Shown in pieces: positions 49,119 through 58,190 of a DNA stretch of 64,000 nt. Below the pieces are notes generated by a model. That model saw nothing but the letters and a program-made list of their open reading frames with translations. It was not told the DNA's origin and did not search any database. The stretch covers positions 1,054,001-1,118,000 of the forward strand of contig NZ_BMCM01000001.1 in assembly GCF_014635185.1 (NCBI RefSeq). The letters run 5' to 3'. Numbering within the stretch: the stretch's first letter is position 1; every line of letters begins with the position of its first letter. This stretch comes from Microbacterium murale (GTDB lineage Bacteria > Actinomycetota > Actinomycetes > Actinomycetales > Microbacteriaceae). The translations under genes and the position numbers were made by a program.

Positions 49119-52100
49119 TCAAGTCCTTACAGCGTGGGTGTGATCATGCAAGAAATCTTCACTGCTGAGGCGCCCCGTCGCCCAGCGGGCGAACGCAGGC
49201 CTAGAGGCTGAGGCGACAAAGGGCTGTCGTTCTACGAGGGAGGGGAGGTCCATGATGGCTTCCTCGACAGTGACAGGATACGTTTCCGCGCGATTGACAC
49301 GATGGCCTTCGCGTCGTCCCAAGCATCGATCCAATGGGCCGTCGGGCGCGGTGACGGATTCTCCACGCCGGGCCACCAGGAAAACGCGCCGCCTCATCTG
49401 GGGAACGCCGAACTGTTCAGCTGCGAGCACCCAAGGGCGGGCGACTGGATAGCCAAGTTCGTTGAGTGTCTCGATCAGGTCCCGCGCCACTTTCCCTCCG
49501 CGTGCGGTCAGTATGCCTTCGACGTTCTCGAGAACGACTGCGTCGGGTTCAAGCGCGTCCACGAAGTCGAGAAAAGCAACCGCGAGGTCACTGCGCGGAT
49601 CGCTCGGGTCTCTAAAACCGGCGTGCGAGAAGCCTTGGCATGGTGGACCTCCGATGAGCGCGCTCGGGCGAGATCCATTTAGCTTCTGTCGGATGGATGC
49701 GTAGAGGTCTTCGCGTACTCGAGGGTCCGATAGGTCCGCACCTACCAGTAGTGTCCGGTCTGAATTCGGATCCGCGATCGACTCGGTAGGCCTGTTGAAT
49801 GCGTACGTTCGCAGCGCGGACTCGTTGCTGTCGGCGGCGACTGCTACAGACATTCCGGCGATTTCGAATCCGAGAGAAAGTCCCCCGGCGCCTGCAAACA
49901 AATCGACGACGGGTCCGCGATCCACCCCGCTCTCGAGCAACCGACCTGCGACAGCGCGGCCAAGCAACGGTGGCACAGCGTTTCCGATCTGCTTTCTAAT
50001 TGCGCCGTCGCCGCCGATGAATGCGTATGAATCGGGAAAAGACTGCAGTCGGGCCGCTTCTCGATGCGATAGCGTCCGATCCTCCACCGGGTGGATGTTG
50101 GTGCCGTTGCCTGGGCGGTTGTAGTAAGTAGCCACGGTGTAGGAGGGTTGCTCGGGTCGCAGTCGGCCATAGTATGTCGTCCGGACAACTCCGCGCTCCG
50201 CGGACATTGCTCTGATCTGTTTAAGCCGTTCCGACGGGACAGACTCCGGGATCTGTTGCCAATTACCGCCGATCGGGATGTGTCGGATCATTTCGTAATC
50301 GAGTTCGGACAGCGTGTTCAGCTCGTGTTGCATCCAGGTTCGTTCTTCGCGGAGATGCGCGGGCACACCGTGCCGACGGAACCAGTCCAATAGGCCAATG
50401 CACTCCTCAGCCCCGCGGGGATCCAGAATCTCCTCAAGAAGTGGCCTGGCCATGCTTGCCGTCAACCCCATTCCGAAGCAAACCAGCGCATCAATCAATC
50501 GCTCTACACGTAGTGCGAACTCCGACTCGGCTTGAGACCCAAGGTTCGACCTTACGGTCGCCGAAGTGGCGACTGCTTCAAGGATCGCGCGGTCCTGCAG
50601 CGGCCAGGGCAACTGATCGAGCTCGCCATTTGAAACGTGATTGTTCGCGTTGTGAAGCCGGAACCACCACTCCGCAGGCGCGCTGTTCAGGAAACCCAGC
50701 AAAGCTGCTCGCATTTCGGGGTCGCTGACCGCCAGATAGTTGCATGAGTTGGAAACGATGGAACCTGCGGGCACCTCTGCGAAGCTGAGCCGTCTTGACT
50801 TTCCCATATAGGCGACCTGTCGTCCGACGATGCGCGCCATTTCGGAGTCGACCCACTTGGCCCGCGATGTCAACGCAGTGACCCCAGCTTCGGTCACCCA
50901 GCCCGGCTTGCTTGACGATGCCACATCGGACAGGTCATATCGTTGGACATGGTCGCCGCGGACGACTCGCGCACTCCCGGGATGCTCGCTGAGCATCCAC
51001 TTGTCGGCCGTTAGGTCGAGCTCACCCCGTGCGTTCTTGACATCCAAATCGGCGATTCGGGGAAGGCGGACCACTTGTTCAAACGCAGCTCGTACTTCGG
51101 GGCGCATCATGGGGATGCGAAGTTGTTCGTCACGCGTATTCAAGATCTCGCTATAGCTCACTTCATACTCGGTGCCGTCATCGAGACTGCGCCCGCGGAC
51201 GCTGATCTGGATCGACTCATGGCCCCCGTCGCGGTCCGCCACGACGATTCCTGTCGGTTGATTGACCGTGGGAAACAATTTTGCGTCCTCGGGGTAGAGC
51301 ACGATCTGCTGGACGTGGCGGTCTCGCAGAAGTAGTTCACGAATGTCTCTTGACAGAGGGCCGCTTGTCCAGGAGGACGGTGCGATGCATACCATCCGCC
51401 CATTCGATGCGAGCCCCTCCATGCCCGCAGCCATGAACACGCGCTGATGGTCAAGACCGCGTTCGCGCAGACCGAGACGAGTGGCGGTCGCCGAGTAACG
51501 GCGCTGCGTTGAGCTTACCCATGCGTGTCCGGCGGCCACGGCTGCATCAGCGTTCGCGGCTTTGGTCTCCGCATTGGTGGCCTCGGATTTCAAATACTTC
51601 ACGCGGCCATACGGAGGATTCATCACCAGGACATCGGGCTGGACCAATTTCGAATCAAAGAGCGCGATCGCGTCGCCAGCTTGCACGCGCACGACAGTCT
51701 GTAGATTCAATCGCTCAATCACCGCGGTGATAATGCGCTCTGACAGCGCTGAGAGGTACGGACTTAGCTCCCACGCGTGAGCTTGGTGAATCGGAACGCC
51801 GGTGCGAGCGGCCTCGACGAGAAGACCGCTCGTGAGCATACCCGTTCCAGAAGCGGGCTCGAGGGATAGCCATACTTCGTCGCGACCGTCAAGGGCAAAC
51901 TTTGCCATCTCGCTCGCAACGGACGGCGGAGTGAAGAACGTTCCTGCGCGCTTCGCGCCTGAGAGGTTTCTGACTGTAGCGCCGGTGCGGGGGTCGACGT
52001 ACGTGTGAAAGGCCTTCTGAGTAAGCGTCGCGACGGCATAGGCGAGAACAAGAGGATCTTGTACTCGCCCGATAAGGTCAGCGACTGCGAGGTCGTTCAA

Positions 52101-52349
52101 GTCAATTGTGTGGGCAAGAGTGCGCACGTCATGCTCGTCCTGCGCGAGGGATGCGGTCTCGCTCAGTGGGGTTGCCTTCAGTTGCTGCTGCAGTTCCGTG
52201 AGGGGGGCATCCATCGCGTGGCGACCAATCGCGGAAGCCGCGCGCGTTCGAGCTTCAACCGCGAACTTGCGAGCGGCTGCTGTGATCTGTTCCGATGGAA
52301 CGATCGGGGTGTCGGGTCTGGATGCCGCGATTGTCAATTGATCTCCCAT
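49119..52349 (-). CDS. Fused N6-adenine and circularly permuted C5-cytosine DNA methyltransferase
   Basis: A 1076-residue bifunctional modification enzyme. The N-terminal half is an adenine methyltransferase with FTPP (139-142), LEPASGTGMLTSGLLVEAA (motif I, about 163) and MNPPYG (243-248). The C-terminal half is a cytosine-C5 enzyme in permuted order: motifs IX-X (PSYTVATYYNRPGNGTNIHP, LSHREAARLQSFPDSY, IGNAVPP, about 735-812) come first, then motif I DLFAGAGG (816), IV GGPPCQGFS with Cys904, VI LENVEG and VIII QMRRRVF. Such fusions suit an asymmetric site modified differently on each strand. ATG 52349 is preferred over 52499, but no strong ribosome site is seen. Confidence 0.85.
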   Translation of the reverse strand: MGDQLTIAASRPDTPIVPSEQITAAARKFAVEARTRAASAIGRHAMDAPLTELQQQLKATPLSETASLAQDEHDVRTLAHTIDLNDLAVADLIGRVQDPLVLAYAVATLTQKAFHTYVDPRTGATVRNLSGAKRAGTFFTPPSVASEMAKFALDGRDEVWLSLEPASGTGMLTSGLLVEAARTGVPIHQAHAWELSPYLSALSERIITAVIERLNLQTVVRVQAGDAIALFDSKLVQPDVLVMNPPYGRVKYLKSEATNAETKAANADAAVAAGHAWVSSTQRRYSATATRLGLRERGLDHQRVFMAAGMEGLASNGRMVCIAPSSWTSGPLSRDIRELLLRDRHVQQIVLYPEDAKLFPTVNQPTGIVVADRDGGHESIQISVRGRSLDDGTEYEVSYSEILNTRDEQLRIPMMRPEVRAAFEQVVRLPRIADLDVKNARGELDLTADKWMLSEHPGSARVVRGDHVQRYDLSDVASSSKPGWVTEAGVTALTSRAKWVDSEMARIVGRQVAYMGKSRRLSFAEVPAGSIVSNSCNYLAVSDPEMRAALLGFLNSAPAEWWFRLHNANNHVSNGELDQLPWPLQDRAILEAVATSATVRSNLGSQAESEFALRVERLIDALVCFGMGLTASMARPLLEEILDPRGAEECIGLLDWFRRHGVPAHLREERTWMQHELNTLSELDYEMIRHIPIGGNWQQIPESVPSERLKQIRAMSAERGVVRTTYYGRLRPEQPSYTVATYYNRPGNGTNIHPVEDRTLSHREAARLQSFPDSYAFIGGDGAIRKQIGNAVPPLLGRAVAGRLLESGVDRGPVVDLFAGAGGLSLGFEIAGMSVAVAADSNESALRTYAFNRPTESIADPNSDRTLLVGADLSDPRVREDLYASIRQKLNGSRPSALIGGPPCQGFSHAGFRDPSDPRSDLAVAFLDFVDALEPDAVVLENVEGILTARGGKVARDLIETLNELGYPVARPWVLAAEQFGVPQMRRRVFLVARRGESVTAPDGPLDRCLGRREGHRVNRAETYPVTVEEAIMDLPSLVERQPFVASASRPAFARWATGRLSSEDFLHDHTHAVRT

Positions 52350-52583
52350 CGATGCGATCGTATCGTCGTTGTCGCGTGCGTGCGGGCAACACGTCGGTCC
52401 GGCTTGCTCCGCAAGACCCGTAATCACCGACCGTACTTCAGGTCTCTGACATTCTGGCTCGCTGAGAGGTTCGGCTGGTCGAATGCCCTCCACCCGCAAC
52501 TCGTGCGTCTGTGGATGAGTCGGAACTCCAGCCGGGATCCCGCCTACTCGAAGCTGAGTGGGCTCGGTCTGATCGAGCGAGGC

Positions 52584-53813
52584 CTAGTTATGTGGTGCTA
52601 GCGACGGATCTTCGTTGCTTCGAGTGAGTGCCTCGCTGATGTCCCGAGCGCTTACCATCAACAATTCCGGACCCCCGAAGAGATCTATGGCGTGTGCCAC
52701 GACCGTCGACCCAGTAGCCGCGATCGTATACTTCCGCGGCTCCACCTCACCGGACACATACAAGAGATGCACCTCCGACACTCCAGCCGTCACTGCATAT
52801 GCGAGCGCTTGGTACACGTCGGCGTTGGGCGGTGACCCATTGCTGTCGCCCCATACCTTGTACTTCGTGTCGGCCACGGTGATGACCCGACCGCCACGAG
52901 AGATCACGATGTCAGGGCGTATCCTCACCTCGCCGCCGGTATCCAATCGCCAGTCTGAGACCTGTAGATCCACATCGAACCCGGCCGGACGCAGCGTTAC
53001 CTGGAGCACGCGCCCGACGAAGTCCTCGTATACTTTGGCGACATTGAGCAAGAAGGTTGCCCCTTCACTCGCGCCCTGAGAATGAGCCCATGAAGTCGTT
53101 TCGAGGATCCATCGCGCGAGGCGAAGCGCCGGTTGATAGTGCGCATTCAACCGTGATTCGCGCGGCAGCGTGACGGACATCGCCGGACGGAGTTCCGATA
53201 CGTCGGCGAAGAGCGTCGTGGTGACGCCAGCTCGGTCAATCACTCGACTCGGAAGCTGCTCGATCCGCATTAAGGCTCGAAGTGCGGCCTTGACGATTCG
53301 GTTCTCCGCAACATCCTCGGTGTAGTCGTCGTAGGTGAGCTCGATCGGGACCGGAAGGCCGGGGCGCGACTTCAGCTGTCGCGCAACGTCCCAGCGGCCG
53401 CGGACCACCGTCCCCGTTTCATTGACTGGGATATATCCCTTGAGTAGACCGCGACTCGTCGCGTCATCGACCGCGCTAAGAAACGCTGATGCAAGCGCCG
53501 ACGGCAGGTCCTCGTCCGCTTCAAATGCGAAATGAGCGTCCCGCACGCTGGCTTGGACGCCCGAATACGACGCCATGAAGATCAGGCTGCGCAACGGAGT
53601 CTTCGGCTTGACGATGATCCGCACGTCGTCGATTGCGACGACGCCGACGCGATTCACATCAGTAACTCGCCACGACCCCATGTCCGACGTCGGCAGCACA
53701 CGACAGAATCGCAGCTCCTGCAGACGTGCCGCTTGCGACGGGCTGAGGGAGACAAGAGATTCGCCCTTCTCGGCGATCTCCTGGACTTTGATCGCGGTGG
53801 CCGTAAGGCTCAT
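52584..53813 (-). CDS. mcrC: McrC-like nuclease subunit
   Basis: A 409-residue partner of the McrB GTPase. RPDIVISRGGRVITVADTKY holds Asp301 and Asp315-x-Lys317, the PD-(D/E)XK site of McrC nucleases. The N-terminal region (GVVAIDDVRIIVKPKTPLRS, YTEDVAENRIVKAALRALMR) shows the usual McrC helical assembly domain and its ExNR block. ATGA overlap with mcrB. It follows McrB and precedes the methyltransferase, 234 bases away in the same direction, so the four defence genes may be expressed together. Confidence 0.86.
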   Translation of the reverse strand: MSLTATAIKVQEIAEKGESLVSLSPSQAARLQELRFCRVLPTSDMGSWRVTDVNRVGVVAIDDVRIIVKPKTPLRSLIFMASYSGVQASVRDAHFAFEADEDLPSALASAFLSAVDDATSRGLLKGYIPVNETGTVVRGRWDVARQLKSRPGLPVPIELTYDDYTEDVAENRIVKAALRALMRIEQLPSRVIDRAGVTTTLFADVSELRPAMSVTLPRESRLNAHYQPALRLARWILETTSWAHSQGASEGATFLLNVAKVYEDFVGRVLQVTLRPAGFDVDLQVSDWRLDTGGEVRIRPDIVISRGGRVITVADTKYKVWGDSNGSPPNADVYQALAYAVTAGVSEVHLLYVSGEVEPRKYTIAATGSTVVAHAIDLFGGPELLMVSARDISEALTRSNEDPSLAPHN

Positions 53814-55942
53814 GTCTCCGGCGCTGCCTCCGGTTGTGCAGACAGCGCACCCAGCAGCGCGTCCAACCCGTACTTCACGTGCACATCGACCCCGGTGCCG
53901 ATGTGGCGTTCCTCGAGGAGAGGCAGGATGCTTTCCTCCCACACCGCACGCAGGTCGTCGGCGCTCAGGTCGCCCGATCGCAACAGGTGGCTGGGGCCGA
54001 TACGGTCCTCGCGATCGCGGATGCTCGCGTTCAGTTGGTCGAATAGTGCAGCGACCGGCAGCGTCTGCGGATGGTGCTTCGCCCAGCGACCGAGGATCCC
54101 CTTCACCGGCTCGACATCAGGGTGCAGTTCGAAGAACGAGAACCTCCGCCGCATCGCGGAATCTAGCAGCGCGATCGATCGGTCTGCTGTGTTCATTGTT
54201 CCGATGATCAGCACGTTGGCCGGCAACATGAAGGACTTTCCGCCATCGTCACCTGATCCCGCGTACAGCACGTCGATCGCGTCGTCCCGGTACTCAAGTA
54301 GGTAGTACAGCTCTCCGAACACCTTGCTGAGGTTGGCCCGGTTGATCTCGTCGATCATCAGTACGTGCGGCACATCGGGGTTCTTGCGTGCTTCATCTGC
54401 GATTTCGCGCAAGGGGCCGCGCGTCAAGGAGAACGACAGCTGGCCGACAGCATCCGTCACAGGGCGATAACCCGCGAAAAAGTCCTCGTACGTGTACGAC
54501 GGATGGAACTGTATGCGCTTGACCACGCTGCCCGGCTTGCCGAGTCGATCAGCGAGCGCACGCGCGACGTATGTCTTCCCCGTTCCTGGGGGACCGTAGA
54601 GGATCACCTGGCCCCGACGATGCAGTGCCTTCGTGACCTTTGCAAGCCACGCGCCGTCGAGGTGTGTGGCCGCGGCGAGTTCGACCACATCGACATCGGT
54701 GGGGACGAAGCCACGCGGATCGAGTGTTTCGTGCGCCGTATCCGGCGGCTGAATCTCTTCCTCGGGTGGCATCACCGGAGGCACCGTCTTCCACCGGGCC
54801 TCAAGATCGCCGTAGAGGTCTACGGGCTTCCCGGCCTTGATCTGAAGAGCGATGATGATCGCTTGGAGGTCGGCATCCGGGTCATCGGAGAATTCCCCTC
54901 CGATCTCGCCAACGAACGCCTCGCGGATGCGCGTCCGATGGTCGGTGGAGACGATGGGGCCGAAGAAGCCGGGGTGAACGAGATAGAGAAGCGCGTATCG
55001 CTGAGTAGGGAATCCATCGTTCTTGCCGAGGACGAGATCCCGCCATGCGTGCGGATCGTCGAGTGCCCGCTGCTGCTCGTCATCGTTGAGTTCTGTCCAT
55101 GAAACAAGAACATCGAGGATGACGGTGATCGCACGATTGACGTGCGACTGCATGCCCTGGCCGGGGTTGAAAGCGCCGCCGGCGAATGCCCTGTCGAAGA
55201 CCTGCGGAATCTCGACGGGGTGCCGCATCGTGTTGAGGGCGGATTCGACCCGTTCCCGCTTCTTCGCGTGGCCCATGACGTTCGCGATTGGGAGCAGCTG
55301 GAAGGCGAGAATCTCCGCCATCAGGAGCTTCTGATCCTCGGTTGCATCGGCGAGCTGCAACTCGAGGTTTGCCGTGAAGCCACGCCCCTCGATCTTCTCG
55401 GCGGCCGCCCACAGCGCGCTCAGGCCGCGGATGTTTTGAGCGGTCCATACTTCGCGGCCGGGCGAGAAGGCGGAAAGGCCCTTGCGTAGACCTTCTTCCA
55501 CGATGACTTCAGCTGCCGACAAGAGCGCGCGCTGTTTGGAGTTGCCGCTCACCCACCTCTCGGGCAACGCCTGCTCAACTTCGTTGACCCTGCGGTCGCG
55601 TTCAAGTGTCCAGAGGCGGCGAGCCTCACGGTAGAGGTCGTTGCCTGGATGAGTGTCGAGTGCGGCGATTCCACTCTGGGTGATCGCCCATTCCCCAGTA
55701 AGTGCTGGGTTCTTGCGGAGCCAACCAGCCGCAACGAGGTCCGAGCTGGCGAACCGCCAGTTGGTGGAACCCCGCGGGAGGCCCCTGGTGTTGATCTCCG
55801 ACTCGTACGGGGTCAAGGGCACGCGCAATAGACACTGACCCCAAATGTCCTCGATCGACACGTATCGTCCGTCGGACGCTGTTTCCGCGAGGATCTCGAG
55901 AGCGCAACGTGCGCGCTCTGAGGTCTTGAGTTCTTTCTCCAT
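53810..55942 (-). CDS. mcrB: McrB-like GTPase/AAA+ subunit
   Basis: A 710-residue protein. Residues 5-110 look like an Mrr-N-type winged helix (YVSIEDIWGQCLLRVPLTPY, STNWRFASSDLVAAGWLRKN), then a long helical DNA- or partner-binding region, and the AAA+ motor at about 430-700: Walker A LYGPPGTGKTYVARAL (450-457), IQFHPSYTYEDFFAGYRP, Walker B VLMIDEINRANLSKVFGELY and the McrB signature GTMNTADRSIALLDSAMRRR. It drives DNA translocation for McrC cleavage. ATG 55942 has GGAGGAG upstream. First gene of the defence transcript. Confidence 0.88.
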   Translation of the reverse strand: MEKELKTSERARCALEILAETASDGRYVSIEDIWGQCLLRVPLTPYESEINTRGLPRGSTNWRFASSDLVAAGWLRKNPALTGEWAITQSGIAALDTHPGNDLYREARRLWTLERDRRVNEVEQALPERWVSGNSKQRALLSAAEVIVEEGLRKGLSAFSPGREVWTAQNIRGLSALWAAAEKIEGRGFTANLELQLADATEDQKLLMAEILAFQLLPIANVMGHAKKRERVESALNTMRHPVEIPQVFDRAFAGGAFNPGQGMQSHVNRAITVILDVLVSWTELNDDEQQRALDDPHAWRDLVLGKNDGFPTQRYALLYLVHPGFFGPIVSTDHRTRIREAFVGEIGGEFSDDPDADLQAIIIALQIKAGKPVDLYGDLEARWKTVPPVMPPEEEIQPPDTAHETLDPRGFVPTDVDVVELAAATHLDGAWLAKVTKALHRRGQVILYGPPGTGKTYVARALADRLGKPGSVVKRIQFHPSYTYEDFFAGYRPVTDAVGQLSFSLTRGPLREIADEARKNPDVPHVLMIDEINRANLSKVFGELYYLLEYRDDAIDVLYAGSGDDGGKSFMLPANVLIIGTMNTADRSIALLDSAMRRRFSFFELHPDVEPVKGILGRWAKHHPQTLPVAALFDQLNASIRDREDRIGPSHLLRSGDLSADDLRAVWEESILPLLEERHIGTGVDVHVKYGLDALLGALSAQPEAAPET

Positions 55943-56018
55943 CGTGCTCCTCCGCGTCGGACTCGATTGCGAGTCTAAGGTCAGCACTCAGATGCGCACC
56001 CTGCCGTGAGCTCCTGAA

Positions 56019-56936
56019 CTAGAGCCCACTCAGCAACTTGCCTTTCGCTCCAGCAAATTCGTCGTCCGACAGAATTCCTTCCCGATGAAGCTCGGAAAGC
56101 TCGCGTAGACGATCAGATAGAGACGGCGCGGCAGCTTGCATAGCGGCAACCGCAACAACTTCTGGCTCCGAGATCTGTTCAGGTTCCGCGCTGATACCGA
56201 GCACGGTGTTCCCAGCTTCCACTAGCGCTCGCGCGACTGCGTCGTGTTCTTTCTTGCTCACCTTGAACATGCCGTTGTGCTGTTGATTGGTGAGTGTGTG
56301 AATGGCAACGTCTGTCGCGATGACGAGATCGGATTTTCTCGCGGCGTTGGCGGCGAGTTGATTGATCCCGCTTGCGGCGACGCCGATCGCGGTGCCTTTG
56401 CTCAGCAGTTTCCCGCCCTTTACGAGGCCCGACATCGCCTGCATAACCGCCCCTTCGAGCGGCGAGCCCGGTGCGACTTCAGCCGTACGTGCAGCGTCCG
56501 CTTCTGATCCGCCAAACGTGATCGACCGCAGCTTCTCGAACGGTGTGTTCTTGGTGATCTCGGCCGTGCGGGCGTAACCTTCCCGCGCTTCGGCCACTCG
56601 GACGTATCCGCCCTCATAGAGCTCGATCGTTGAGAAACCGAAGACGCCACTTGTAACCATGGGCCCGGCAGCGACGGCGCGTTCCTGGTGTGCTCGGACT
56701 TCCTCCGCGCGCGCGGCCTTTCGGTCTGCAGCGACCTTCTTGACCGAAGAGCCAAACTTGGACCACATACCAGCGCTCGCTGGCTGCTCGTCTGCAACAT
56801 CGAGAGTGACCGGTGCAGGCGGAAGCGCGAGCGCCGATGCAGGCGTTCGGAGCTGATCAGTCCATGCCGATCCGTCCCAGTACCGCTCACTGCCACTGCC
56901 GTCCGGGTACCACCCCGCTGGTGCTTGCTCGCTCAT
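56019..56936 (-). CDS. DUF2510/SHOCT-domain protein
   Basis: A 305-residue protein. APAGWYPDGSGSERYWDGSA at residues 5-24 is the DUF2510 WYPDP-type repeat common in actinobacterial envelope proteins, and SLSDRLRELSELHREGILSD followed by DEFAGAKGKLL at the end is a SHOCT motif. The middle has VTSGVFGFSTIELYEGGYVR with a PH-like look. No membrane span, so it is probably peripheral. Start ATG 56936 gives the family N-terminus. It stands 76 bases beyond mcrB and could be carried with the defence island. The function is unknown. Confidence 0.72.
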   Translation of the reverse strand: MSEQAPAGWYPDGSGSERYWDGSAWTDQLRTPASALALPPAPVTLDVADEQPASAGMWSKFGSSVKKVAADRKAARAEEVRAHQERAVAAGPMVTSGVFGFSTIELYEGGYVRVAEAREGYARTAEITKNTPFEKLRSITFGGSEADAARTAEVAPGSPLEGAVMQAMSGLVKGGKLLSKGTAIGVAASGINQLAANAARKSDLVIATDVAIHTLTNQQHNGMFKVSKKEHDAVARALVEAGNTVLGISAEPEQISEPEVVAVAAMQAAAPSLSDRLRELSELHREGILSDDEFAGAKGKLLSGL

Positions 56937-57053
56937 GGATTCATATTGGCATGAATGGACACCAGCAGCGGTGCGGGGGGAGTTAACAGGATGACGAGGG
57001 TGCGCGCGGCGGGCGCCCGGCTCCCCACCCGGGCCCCCGCCGCACATCACTCC

Positions 57054-57893
57054 TTACGGCTGAACGAACACCTCATCAGCGAACATCCCGGGACTCACAC
57101 GGATCTGCACCGTTTCGCCATCGGGCACGAGGAACGCCCGCGAACCTGTCGCCGACGCTCCGTTGTAGAGCTCGTCGATGCCGAATTCGTCAGCCAGCAC
57201 GACGATGCTGTCGAAACTGTTGATGACGTTGCCGGCGCTGGTGACGACGTCTACGCCGACCTCCATCGAGGTGCCCGACTCTGCTCCGCTGTACGTGATC
57301 GTATAGTTCACGATCTCGTAGTGCGAGCCTGCCGGTGCCGGCTCGTTGAACGCGTTCCCCTCAGCAACGGCGGTGGCGCCGTCAGCCGCGTGACTGTTCA
57401 TCACGACGGTCCAATCAGTCGAACTGATCTGTGAGCCCAGCGGGTACGGATTCTCGCGCGTGCCCTGCTCGGCAGCATCCGCCGGCTCTTCCTCGACGGT
57501 GGGCGCGGCATCTTCCTCAACGGGCTGCGTGACCGTGGTCTCGGTGTCGCCGAAGGCCTCGCTCGCGGCGTTTGCGATCACCGCGAAGAAGACGACGAAG
57601 CCGACGATCGTGCCGACGATCGAGACGATCAGGCCGACGACGCCCATCCACTTGCGGTCGCCCTTGAGGAACAGCGACACGATGCTGAGCACGAACGCGA
57701 TCGGCAGCAGGACCCAGCCGACGATCAGTGCGCCGGGGATGCACGCGAAGATGAATCCCACGATGGCGACGATCATCGCGACCAGTGCGACGATGTTCGT
57801 CTTCTTGGGTGCGGATGTCGACGCATCGGCGAACGGCATGGGCGGAGGCACCGGCTGCGGAGAAGGTGCAGCGGGAGGGTTGGGTACGGACAT
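57054..57893 (-). CDS. Membrane protein with DUF4190-like and DUF4352-like domains
   Basis: A 279-residue protein: a proline-rich cytosolic start, two or three helices (IVALVAMIVAIVGFIFACIP, GALIVGWVLLPIAFVLSIVS, VGLIVSIVGTIVGFVVFFAV), an acidic linker and an extracytoplasmic beta-rich domain with PYPLGSQISSTDWTVVMNSH, GSHYEIVNYTITYSG and SRAFLVPDGETVQIRVSPG, as in DUF4352 domains. AAGGAG precedes ATG 57893. It is likely cotranscribed with the DUF2510/SHOCT gene (117 bases apart). The role is unknown; the layout suggests a surface sensor or cell-envelope factor. Confidence 0.75.
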   Translation of the reverse strand: MSVPNPPAAPSPQPVPPPMPFADASTSAPKKTNIVALVAMIVAIVGFIFACIPGALIVGWVLLPIAFVLSIVSLFLKGDRKWMGVVGLIVSIVGTIVGFVVFFAVIANAASEAFGDTETTVTQPVEEDAAPTVEEEPADAAEQGTRENPYPLGSQISSTDWTVVMNSHAADGATAVAEGNAFNEPAPAGSHYEIVNYTITYSGAESGTSMEVGVDVVTSAGNVINSFDSIVVLADEFGIDELYNGASATGSRAFLVPDGETVQIRVSPGMFADEVFVQP

Positions 57894-58024
57894 GTGATTC
57901 TCCTTATGGAGTGTGCGTGAAGCACCGGCCTGCCCCACGACGAATGCCGTAGGACGCCGACTCGCACGCACAACGAATAGTGCCCCAATCAGGGCGCGAT
58001 TCTGGAGTTCGGGTAGAACTCTGT

Positions 58025-58038
58025 GGTCCGTGCGGACC
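58025..58038. promoter_or_regulatory. Inverted repeat GGTCCG-TG-CGGACC
   Basis: Perfect 6-base arms with a 2-base centre in the 297-base space between the DUF4352-like and antitoxin genes. No gene was found in this space. It may be an operator; its protein is unknown. Confidence 0.4.
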
Positions 58039-58071
58039 GGCTGTTTCAGACCATAGAGAAGGGGTCAGACA

Positions 58072-58094
58072 TTGGTCCGATCCCACCTGACCAA
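58072..58094. repeat. Inverted repeat TTGGTC/GACCAA
   Basis: Perfect 6-base arms around 11 bases, near GGTCAG/CTGACC half-matches at 58063-58092. It lies about 100 bases before the antitoxin start and could be a hairpin or a remnant of a recombination site. Confidence 0.35.
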
Positions 58095-58155
58095 AGGTCG
58101 ATGCCGAAGCGGTGATTCGGCGTTCCGTCCCGCTGCAGCGGGCAAAGAACTTGTG

Positions 58156-58184
58156 TTCGATTTTTTCGAATTGAGGAGTAGAAT
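58156..58184 (+). promoter_or_regulatory. Promoter of the second toxin-antitoxin operon
   Basis: -10 TAGAAT (58179-58184) is near consensus, and a weak -35 TTCGAT (58156-58161) sits 17 bases before it inside the inverted repeat TTCGA-TTTTT-TCGAA. The expected start point coincides with the ATG at 58191, so the message may be nearly leaderless, although GAGGAG lies 12 bases upstream. Confidence 0.55.
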
Positions 58185-58190
58185 GGGCGT

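Noticed and set aside
47682-55942. Treating McrBC as a stand-alone type IV system unrelated to the methyltransferase
   Set aside because: Same strand, close spacing and shared low GC, together with the LlaJI precedent, make a joint system more plausible, although this is not proven.
57894-58190. A tRNA-like or attachment-site sequence beside the toxin-antitoxin operon
   Set aside because: Inverted repeats are present, but no cloverleaf or TTCGA-type T-loop arrangement could be built and no integrase is nearby.
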